A stretch of 64,000 bases of DNA from Sciurus carolinensis (taxonomy: Eukaryota > Chordata > Mammalia > Rodentia > Sciuridae). Below the pieces are notes generated by a model. It was not told the origin of the DNA and ran no database searches. It saw nothing but the letters and a program-made list of their open reading frames with translations. Location: contig NC_062227.1 of assembly GCF_902686445.1 (NCBI RefSeq), positions 25,784,777 through 25,848,776 of the forward strand, written 5' to 3'. The position numbers and the translations under genes are program-made. Shown in pieces: positions 55,880-64,000 of this stretch; the first letter of the stretch is position 1, and the number at the start of each line of letters is the position of its first letter.

Positions 55880-57075
55880 CCAAGGAAATCCAATGGGGAA
55901 AGGGACATTTGACATAGGCAGCACTGGAGCAACTGCAACCCAGTATGGGAAGGGACAAGCCCTACTCCCTACTTTGCGATTAAAATGCTTACACTAAAGA
56001 AGTAATTAAACCTCGACATAAAAGCTAAATCTATAAATCTCTAGAAGAAAACAGAGAAGTTTTGTGACTTTGAAGTAAACACAGATCTCTTAGGCAGGAA
56101 TCAAATAGTATTACTATCAAAGACAAAATGAGATTAAGTTAGACTTCATCAACATTAAAAACTTCTCTATTTTAAAACACCATGAAGAATCTAAATTGGC
56201 AATCCACATGCTATAAGAAAATATTCCCAATAGATACATCTGAGAAAAGCCTCATATACAGAATACATAAAGAACTCTTACAAATTAATAGTAAGAAGTA
56301 AATAAAACAATAAAAGTAACTCCCCCCAAATTACTTAAACTGGGAAATAGCCAGTAAGTACATGAAAAAGTATGCGACCTCATTAGTTATCAGGGAAGTG
56401 AAAACTTAAGAGGTGAATTACACCAAAGTTGGCAAGAGGCAGAAAATGGAATACATTGTTGGAAGGGACAGAAAAGTGTCCAACCACTTTGGAGGATTCC
56501 CAGTTTCTCATAACACCAAACATAACAACGGTATACCCAGAAGTTCTGCTCCTAGGCATTGCCCCAAAGAAAGATAACCATATATTAAAAAACAAAAACA
56601 AGACTCATTTGACAATGCTCAAGGACACTTTCCTGTGACAGCAGACAAAACTGGGGAGGAAAAAAAATCAAAAAATCCCCAAACCAGACACAAATGACTT
56701 CAAAAGGAGAGTGGGTTTCAAAAGCATAGAAGAGCAATACAATGATCTGCACGGAACAGGAAGGAACAATGTATTTAATAACACGATGGCACTCAAGAAC
56801 ATGCTGAGTGAAAGAAGGCAGACATCAAAGAGTATGGACTACCTGATTCCATTTGTGCAAAGTTCAAAAACAGGCACAAGTAAGCTCTGGTGATGGAAAC
56901 CAGAGGGCAGTGCCTTCCGCCGCAGCGAAAGGTGGGAGCACACGGACCTTCGCCGGTGATGGAAACAGCCCATACCTAGACAGGACTGTGAGTTATATGT
57001 AAGTGTGTGCACTTACCAAAACTTACTGTAAATTTCACTGGAAATACAATGTGATAAAAATGATTTTTTAAAAAA
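55880..57075 (+). repeat. old L1 (L1M-type), ORF2 end and 3' UTR
   Basis: Sense L1 order is clear. It starts 'ctccaaggaaatccaatggg', then 'gacttcatcaacattaaaaa', 'catacagaatacataaagaa', 'agccagtaagtacatgaaaa', 'ctcctaggcattgccccaaa' and 'gctgagtgaaagaaggcaga', then a 3' UTR with 'tactgtaaatttcactgg'. Frameshifts and stops are everywhere, with no intact ORF2. Confidence 0.8.
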
Positions 57076-57079
57076 GGAA

Positions 57080-58540
57080 AAAAATAAAGCAAAACTTCCT
57101 CTTCCCGACCTGTTGCTGTTATCTAGTATCCCTTCTAACTCTGTAACCTTGATCTTGCAGACTATGATGCCTGCACCCACTCTTCATTCTGTCAGTGGCC
57201 AAAAGGTCAGCCTTCACTCCCTGAGCCTTTCTATCCCCCTTCACATTTCCGCGACGGCTTGTGCATTCTAAGCACATCCATCTTCAAAACACAGTGAAAC
57301 TAAACATAGATTCAAGATTTACATTTCAGCCAGGATGGAGAACAGCCCTTCTGTCCCCTGAGGGAATGCATCCTGGTGGTTCACACACCACTGCCCCTGC
57401 CGCCAGCTCTCACCTCACCCCTTCTCTGCCAATCACAGGTAACCAAAAGGCTAATCTGGAGCCATCTTGAAACCCACAAACGTCAGAGCCAGCTTGGCCC
57501 ACTTACCATCTGAAGCCACTGGCATGACGTCATCCTTGCTTTCTGGAAACAGGCTTCCCCCTTTGGTTTGAATCCTGTCATATTTGGAGGTTGAATTCAC
57601 TGGAGAGTGATCACAGCTAATTCTGGTTTCTCAGTGGCATCTAAGTGCATGACTGATGTTCAGTGAATATTAATAAATAATAACAACTGTGTGCTTGACT
57701 AAGGGATTCAAGCCCCCAGCACCATGAGGCCAGGAAAACGGAATCATTCTATGGTCATTAATTTAAGAGTGGAAAGCTAACAAGCTCTATAGGAAAATGA
57801 AGCAATCTTTTAAACTCAGGCCTAAAAATGCCTGGGATGATATCGTTTTACTGAGTTCTCTGTTTTCTTTTCTTTTCTTTGTGTTTGGAGAGAAATTCTA
57901 ACTCAGACAGTCATAAAGGAAAGGCATTAGAAACAACAACTGAAAACCATACAGCTGCTATTTCCTTAGCAAAGCTTTATTGCTCAGTTGTCTTCTCTAG
58001 AAATATACAAAGGGATCCGGATTATAAATAACAAGACAAGGGGTCTGGCTAAGACATTTCAAAGAAGAATTATCCTGACCAAGCAGTTTTATTGTCCCAG
58101 CTCTTTGTCCCAAGACACTGAATGACTTGTTCCAATTTCCAGAAACTTTTTAAACTCCAATTTTCTGAAGCTTTTCCTAGAATTTTATGGAGAGTAGAAC
58201 AGCATGTAGATATCCTTAGCGCTTTTATGTGTGTATTTAAGAAATGCTCAATGCTTTGGTACCTTTAATAATACACATTTTGTTTCTCAGAATCAAAATC
58301 TTTGAGCCTCTCAGAAATGTTTATCCAGGTAAATGGATGTAAACCTCCAAGTTAGATAAGTTACCCTCTGAGTTTAGAGGTCGAAAAACTGCTTTTAATA
58401 AGGCATAATGCAAATAAGGGACGAAGATCAGGGAGAAGCATATTTGAATTCTGAAGGATGATTAGATCTGGTTAAGTGGGTATTGGAGGCATGGGCCCAC
58501 ACAGAAGAGCAAAAGTATAAAATTCCCAAAAGACTAGCAA
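57080..58540. other. non-coding stretch with one exon-like segment
   Basis: No named repeat was assigned. The region at 57110-57480 is GC-richer with several overlapping short frames. See the candidate at 57507-57574. Confidence 0.4.
57507..57574 (-). other. weak candidate exon, minus strand
   Basis: 68 bp with an 'atatgacag' acceptor and an excellent donor (GATG|GTAAGT, plus-strand ACTTAC at 57501-57506). The only long frame is open: 'KGGSLFPESKDDVMPVASD' (start phase needs two bases upstream; ends with one base). It contains a palindromic TGACGTCA (CRE-type octamer). The donor side also partly resembles a reversed MIR (cagctggtaagtgg), which could explain the site without any exon. Confidence 0.2.
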
Positions 58541-58545
58541 TTGTT

Positions 58546-58661
58546 TAAAAAAAATTTTTTTTTGAGATGGGGTCTTAGTGTATTGCCCAGGCTTGTCTTG
58601 AACTCCTGTGCTCAAGCAATCCTCCTGCCTGAGACTACAGGCCTGCATCACATGGCCAGGT
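58546..58661 (-). mobile_element. 7SL-derived SINE monomer
   Basis: In reverse: 'ttttgagatggggtcttagt', 'gtattgcccaggcttgtctt', 'gaactcctgtgctcaagcaa', 'tcctcctgcctgagactaca'. It is an Alu/B1-like monomer without an ID half, similar in kind to the one at 16186. Confidence 0.75.
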
Positions 58662-58679
58662 TAATTGTCCTGTGTTCTT

Positions 58680-59015
58680 GTAAGTGACCTGTCCCTACCA
58701 TTCCTCTCTGTGTGCACTGCACTTGGCTCATTACAGCCTTCCTTTCTGTTCCTTGACCTGGGGCCTCCTCTTCATTTGGGTCGTCATTCAATTTTCCCTG
58801 GCTGCCCGAGCAAACCCTACTTAAGCACTTGCTATCCCATCGCTACACTGTCCTCTCTAGCTCACATCACTAGTCAAAACAATCCTCATCATTTTATTGA
58901 ACATTTCTTGCAAGTTTCTTGAGGACTGATCAGTCTGTCCTTTCATTTATGTATTGTCAACACCTACAATAATATCTGCTGTGGAGTGAATGCTCACTGC
59001 ATGAATGAATGAAAG
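58680..59015 (+). repeat. L2 LINE 3' end
   Basis: 'gtcattcaattttccctggc' leads to 'cttgcaagtttcttgaggac', 'cctttcatttatgtattgtc', 'aacacctacaataatatctg' and the L2 terminus 'ctgcatgaatgaatgaaag'. Confidence 0.65.
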
Positions 59016-59140
59016 AAAGGAGATGAGGGTAAAGAACTAGTGAGGACTGGAGTAGTTCACATTGCATACTGTTTAGTTTGGATGTGAAGAAGTCATGGGA
59101 TCTGATGTTGGAAGGTTGGACAGAAGACTGATTTCGTGGG

Positions 59141-59142
<2 letters not shown>

Positions 59143-59191
<49 letters not shown>

Positions 59192-59267
59192 GGTAGTGGG
59201 GATCGAACTCAGGGCCTTGTGCTTGCAAGGCAAGCACTCTACCAGCTGAGCTATCTCCCCAGCCCTG
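59143..59267 (-). mobile_element. young ID SINE with 47-base T tract and target duplication
   Basis: The flanks at 59136-59145 and 59268-59277 are both 'gtgggtcttt'. The tail (59143-59189) is an uninterrupted T47. The core reads in reverse 'gatcgaactcagggccttgt', 'caaggcaagcactctaccag' and 'ctgagctatctccccagccc', nearly consensus with intact A and B boxes. A long pure tail and intact core indicate a recent insertion. A tRNA finder may call it a tRNA; the poly-Lys minus frame through it is an artefact. Confidence 0.95.
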
Positions 59268-59519
59268 GTGGGTCTTTGATGCAGGTCAGTGGGCTTGGGA
59301 GAAAGATCCATCTGGCAGATGTAGTGTGGCACAAAATACACATGATGCATGTTGATGGGAATCAGGCAAAGCATGTATTAATGGAGAGCAAATGCATGCT
59401 TTTGACCTCAGAGGCAACATGATCAGAGCCATGCTTGAGGAAGATCAAAGTAGGCCTAATGCATAGGATGGATCTGAGGGAGGAATGATAAAAGGAAATA
59501 AGACTAATAGTAATAAGAA

Positions 59520-59715
59520 CAATGGTGGTCATAATTTACAGAGGGCTTACTGGGTGCTGGACACACTGCTAGGAACATCCATTATGCTACCTCACCTGTT
59601 TGTACACCAAGTTTATGGGATTAGGTAATGAAATCTCCATTCTACAGAAAGAAGATTGAAGCATGAAGTGGTTAAATAGCTTGCTCTAGTTACATAGCTT
59701 GCAAGAGAAAACTGG
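59520..59715 (-). repeat. MIR SINE, nearly full length
   Basis: 'gagggcttactgggtgctgg', 'acacactgctaggaacatcc', 'aaatctccattctacagaaa' and 'gaagtggttaaatagcttgc' then 'acatagcttgcaag' follow the reversed MIR from end to end. Confidence 0.65.
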
Positions 59716-59719
59716 GCAA

Positions 59720-60395
59720 AACTGAAAGAAATGATATCTGAAGTTGTCATTCATGTTATTTTGTCTAACCAGCTATTTCTGGCTGCCATCTTCCCAGATA
59801 TTCTCCAGGTAGGGTGGGCCACGAGGCTTGCTCTGGTCAGGTGATAGGTGGCATTTCTGGGCTTGAATACTCGAGAACCAACGTGCAATTCAGCTGAGGT
59901 CTCCTTTCTTCTGCCACAGACACCAGTAACATGCTGTGGGCTTCTCTGGAGCCTGGATTCTGGACCATTTCACGCAGGGAAGAGAAGCAGTAAAAATGTG
60001 ATGGACATGTAGCATGAGTTCTTTGAAACCACTAAGATTTGACTGTTTTTTAATATAGAGTAATCTAGCCTGCCTTGCTTTATCCATAGAGAATGGTCAC
60101 AGTGTTCCTTAGACAAAACCAGAGTATCTTCAATTACTCCAGGAGGATATTTGCACTAAGTCCTTACTGAAGTTTGTCCACATCTTATCCCTGTTCCTTT
60201 CCATGGGGGTACTGTTGCTTTCCACAGTACCCCTCTAATCGCGACCTTAGACATAGAAAGTTTAGTAAACCTTACTCGTCAGTCATGATACTGCTAAGTG
60301 TTAACATTGGTCCATACGGAGTTATTATTTTATTTTTCCCCTTTATCCTCCCCCCAAATATATGCATACTTAAATATGCATGTGTTCCTATAAAA
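59720..60395. other. non-coding stretch, nothing recognised
   Basis: No exon or assignable repeat. The plus frame at 60174-60416 (80 codons) has no exon bounds. Confidence 0.4.
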
Positions 60396-60399
60396 CATT

Positions 60400-60870
60400 T
60401 TTGTGTTTTTAATTGACATTATTCATATTTTTCTATAATTCTTGATCTGTCTCTTAAGTTGTTTTATCATTGTTTCATATCCACACTGTTTGCTCCGTGA
60501 GGCTTTTGGCACATTTGGCTTGTTGCTTCTCATGGCTTCACAGTATTCCAGAGCAGGTATCCACCACCTGTCACCTGGCCCCAACTCCAACGATGAGCAC
60601 AAGGATATTGTCCTTTCTCCTTTCCCTCACAGTGCCAAAATGAATTGAACACACAACCCCTTACACAATTCTGCATGCATTGCTCTGGCATATGTGGGCA
60701 GGAGTGAAGGCATTCTGGGAAGGCCTACTAAATTCTATTAAATGCTACCAGTTTGCCATGCTGCCATCACAGCTGTCTAAATTTCCATTTCTACCAGTGG
60801 TGCCAAGAGGCCCAGTGGCCCACATGCCTACTGGCACTCACTGCTATTCACATTTGTAAAGTGATTTTGC
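60400..60870 (-). repeat. possible old L1 (L1M-type) fragment
   Basis: 'gcatgcattgctctggcata', 'ctaccagtttgccatgctgc' and 'aatttccatttctaccagtg' loosely follow the reversed L1 segment (gctaccaaattgctctcca...tttacattcccaccag). Strongly diverged; uncertain. Confidence 0.3.
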
Positions 60871-60874
60871 TCCA

Positions 60875-62672
60875 TCCTTTGCCTGTCACTTCCTTGGTGA
60901 CAGCCCTGAAGAGGAGCTGTGAGCTGGCATTGTGTGCCATTGACTGCCTTATAGTCACTCTCTGGGATGCCACCTCTGCAAAGCCACCTCTTGTGGAGGG
61001 CTTGCTCCTGCAGGGTCACTGCATAGTTGGATTGGCCACATGGAGTTAAGGACTCTGTGCTGCTGTCCTTGTTGTAGCATCATGTTCCACAATTGTGTTT
61101 GGCAGTCGTAAACATTCCTTTAGGAATGGACTTTAGGACTACTGAGCATAGGAGGCACTCAGAGAAGATTTGTGAATCTATGGACTTTGCCGCAAGAGAT
61201 TCAGCAACTCACCATTTCAGGACCTTAATAAATTATTCAGGGTAGCTTGAAGGACAGGATGAAATTTCCCAAGCTACCTGGGTCCCCAGGTGAATTCTCC
61301 TCAACAAGAAATACAATGAGCCATACATTTTAATTATTCCAAGGCCACTCTGACCCATAGTGGCTGTCTACCTGACACACAGGCCCCCAGCCTGGATTCT
61401 TTGGATCATGCTGGTTTTTGGTGTATGATACTTACCCACCCTCCATTTCCTTCTCTTCTCTCACTTAGGAGGATTTGAACCGTAGTGCCTCCTTTGCTTT
61501 ACAAACTAGAAGTGTGCAAATTTAGAAGTTGAAGTTGTGATATAAATAGCAACAGCAAAACCTGCAAAGTCAACCTCCCGGGAACAAAATATTGGTGAGG
61601 GGGAGCACTCAGGATGGCCAGTCACAGCTAAATGTGAGCATGTGTATTTCCCAGCTTCAAAATAGTGAGTGCAAACAGTAGGTAGACCCTGATGGGGGTG
61701 CTCAGTGTGCTGTACTTGGCTTCCACCCAATCTCCTCCTGGGCTGTAGAGTCCAGAATTTCTGTGCCCAGTTCTGCTCAGTTCACAGTCCTCCTCTTGGC
61801 CTTTTCTTCTGTCAGTGTCACCAGAATGATGCATGATTTTTTAAAAAGCTGCAAATCTGAGAGCAGTAAAACCTTGATTGAGAGAAATGTGTGGGCAATG
61901 AGGTATTTTGATTAATTCCATGTTCTAGGTAACTGAGAGCTAAGAAATCCTTTTCATTATGATCCTTGTGATTGAAAATATTTCAGAATGAGCTACTCCA
62001 TTCTCCTGTCTCCACCAGCACAGCACAGTGAGCACAGTGGAATCTTTCTCTGATGATGGAACATTCAGCAGTGATTTTTGGCCATTGCTCCAGCATATCA
62101 ATTATAAGATTATTCATGTAGATTTTGCAGATGTAAAAGCTGGGTTGGACATAGAACTCTGATGTGCTCTAGGATTGAGATTTAGAAATAAATTTTTCCA
62201 TTTCCTTTCTGTAATTTGCTATTAAGTGCACTAAAGGGGGTCTGGTTCATTGAGGGTCTTGATTAGTTGGATCCCAGATAGTTGAAGCTTTTCTTTTCCA
62301 ATTATTCTGTCAGTGAACAGCTCTTTGGTTTATTTTCTGATTGAACTAGTGTTTTTTTCTTTGGGTGGGGGATGTGATCTTGAATCTTTAGACTTACATT
62401 CTTCTTATCGATGAGTTGCTCATAAAAATAAACACCATTTAGACAACATGAAGTATAGTTTTTGTACAGCATTGATGCACATTGTACATGTAGGAGAAAT
62501 GCTGGTTATTTGAACATTTGTGATTTTTAAAACCAATAACCTCAATTTGTCTAAATTTATAACCAAAGTTTCTATTTCAAAGAGACAGAATACTACAATG
62601 AACTTAGTCCTGGCTTTGAAATTCAGAGCTGAATGAAATTTCAGCTCTGCCACGGCTGCACAAGTGTTGAAA
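60875..62672. other. non-coding stretch, nothing recognised
   Basis: No named repeat and no splice-bounded open segment. The best donor-like site (reverse of 'atacttaccc', about 61429) has no open frame upstream of it in any register. Confidence 0.4.
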
Positions 62673-62678
62673 GTTAGT

Positions 62679-63040
62679 TGCTATAGTTTGGATCTTAAAT
62701 GTCCCCCAAATGCCCATGTATAAAATGTTTATCCCTAGGATTGCTCTACCGAGAAGTGGGGACCTTTGAAAAGTAGGGCTTGCTGGGAGGAATTTAGATC
62801 ATTGGGGATGTGACCTCGAAGGGGATTTTGGGACCACGCTCTTTCTTTGTTTTCCAGCTGCCATGAACTAAACAAACCCCCTCCATTATGTGTTCCTGTT
62901 ACGATGAACTGTGCCAAACCAAAAGGGCCAACCAACCATGGACTGAAACCTCTGAAACCAGCAGCAAAAACGAACCTTTCCTCCTTAAAAGTTAATTATC
63001 TTCGGTATTTTGTCACGATCACAGGAATTTGATTAATACA
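62679..63040 (+). repeat. ERVL-MaLR solo LTR with 5-bp target duplication
   Basis: Perfect TTAGT flanks (62674-62678 and 63041-63045). The LTR opens 'tgctatagtttggatcttaa' and has 'cttgctgggaggaatttaga', 'tcattggggatgtgacctcg', 'cagctgccatgaactaaaca' and 'aacctttcctccttaaaag', then closes 'ggaatttgattaataca'. It is related to the LTR at 20706. No internal retroviral sequence. Confidence 0.88.
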
Positions 63041-63049
63041 TTAGTTAAC

Positions 63050-63180
63050 CTCTCTGAGCTTCATCTTCCTCATCTGAAAAATGAAGATAAAAATCCCTTT
63101 CCTACAGGGCCAGGGTGAGATTAAATGAGAGAGTGTGTGTAAGAGCCCAGTGCCCAGTAGCTGGTGAAGAAAAGTCAAAC
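63050..63180 (+). repeat. MIR SINE fragment
   Basis: 'taacctctctgagcttcatc', 'ttcctcatctgaaaaatgaa', 'gggtgagattaaatgagaga' and 'gtaagagcccagtgcccagt' are the MIR right half, starting directly after the LTR duplication. The LTR therefore appears to have landed in or next to a MIR. Confidence 0.65.
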
Positions 63181-63184
63181 CTTC

Positions 63185-63870
63185 CTTTATCACTTAAAAA
63201 TGAATTGTTTCATATGCTGTATTGACCAAAACCAAATCATCTTTCTATTTGTTCTAGAATAGTGTCATTGTCTGCTCAGCTCAAACTTGCTGCAGGCTCT
63301 ATTTTAAGATAGCAATCTCTACTAACCCACCTGAAGTAGAGCTATCGATTTACAAAATGTGTAGCCTTCCTAACCCAGTTGTTTACGCCCCTCGCCTGGT
63401 CCTTTTCTTCAAGGTTGAAGTCCACTGCTGCAAAATCAGCAGCTTGTGAATTCCCAAGGTATTTCTGCACAAAAGTCATCCCATTTTTTTATTTTTTTAA
63501 ACTTATATCCCACAGTGGCAAAACCAATTTTGGTGTGATGTTAGAAACTGAAGTCCATGCCCACATAGGTTAAAAAGACATAAGCAATGTAAATGATACC
63601 ACTCTTCTCACAGGTCTCTGAAGCACGTCCCTTTATAATTGGGATCATTATATATCTGATTGCAGAGAAATGAGGCCAAACCTTGCTTGATAAACAGACT
63701 TTAGATTAGTGGCTTTGCACGAGTCCTCATGCCTCAGCCCCTTTCCTGGAGCCGCAAATTTAGGAGGCAGGTAGAGGACTCCTACTGCCTCTCACCTTGG
63801 CCACCATCCAAAACTAAGAGCTTAGATGGTGAATCCTGGTGGGGTGCATTATTAGCTTAGGGAGTGAGCA
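63185..63870. other. non-coding stretch, nothing recognised
   Basis: Unique-looking sequence without an exon. T-rich run near 63486-63500. Confidence 0.4.
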
Positions 63871-63874
63871 ATTA

Positions 63875-64000
63875 TTTCACTTCCTTCATTTGTAAAAAGA
63901 AAATAAAAATACTTTCTTTGAAGGATGGTTGTGACATTTAAAGCAAATAATGATTTAAAGCATATAGGAGGCTATCCATAAATGGCAGGCATTTTCTTCA
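63875..64000 (+). repeat. MIR SINE fragment reaching the window edge
   Basis: 'cacttccttcatttgtaaaa', 'ctttgaaggatggttgtgac' and 'atttaaagcatataggaggc' follow the MIR right half. It runs to the last bases of the window. Confidence 0.5.

Noticed and set aside
59093..59374. 93-codon minus frame with poly-lysine
   Set aside because: Encoded by the T47 tail and core of an ID SINE.

Overview
This is a window of mammalian nuclear DNA with no complete protein-coding gene that I can recognise. The SINEs point to a squirrel-family rodent (ground squirrel, marmot or tree squirrel). There are several composites of a 7SL-derived B1 half joined to a tRNA-derived ID half (B1-dID), for example at 40921 and 49691, and separate tRNA-Ala-like ID elements, for example at 14313, 33119 and 59143. 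B1-dID composites are known from squirrels, dormice and beavers. Species cannot be settled from this sequence. There is no sign of bacterial or organellar DNA: no operons, no dense ORFs, no CRISPR arrays and no rRNA.

The background is old intergenic or intronic DNA built up by layers of insertion. The oldest layer is L2 and MIR fragments on both strands, including a MIR split by an L2 piece near 36.2-36.5 kb. Above it are DNA-transposon fossils (two MER2/Tigger-type copies, hAT-type pieces, a Tigger-like element at 5.4 kb) and eroded L1M-type L1 (44.2, 50.4-51.3, 55.9-57.1 and perhaps 60.4 kb). LTRs of the ERVL-MaLR class follow; four keep perfect 5-bp target duplications (17.7, 20.7, 30.5 and 62.7 kb). 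The youngest layer is lineage-level: a 5'-truncated L1 at 24484-25892 with a perfect 16-bp target duplication, the B1-dID and ID SINEs with intact duplications, and microsatellites (TTCC/TTTC/TCTA at 18.8-19.1 kb, TA at 24.85 kb, a CA-rich minisatellite at 38.8-39.4 kb).

Non-repeat coding signal is weak. The best items are a broken coding-like stretch on the minus strand at 7.7-8.5 kb, probably a pseudogene, and two minus-strand segments at 27318-27481 and 42728-42872. Each of those two is open, reads like protein and is bounded by acceptor- and donor-like sites. Four to five weaker splice-bounded open segments lie on both strands. These could be exons of one or more unidentified genes whose introns fill the window, but chance splice-like matches are common over 64 kb, and consecutive candidates do not join in phase. 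I could not name a protein family for any of them.

I did not find a convincing previously undescribed biological system. The items most worth checking are the exon-like segments, the broken coding stretch, the ID element with a 47-base T tract, the duplicated 61-bp unit in the CA minisatellite, and the hairpin lying between 70-bp-spaced direct repeats at 3.3-3.4 kb.
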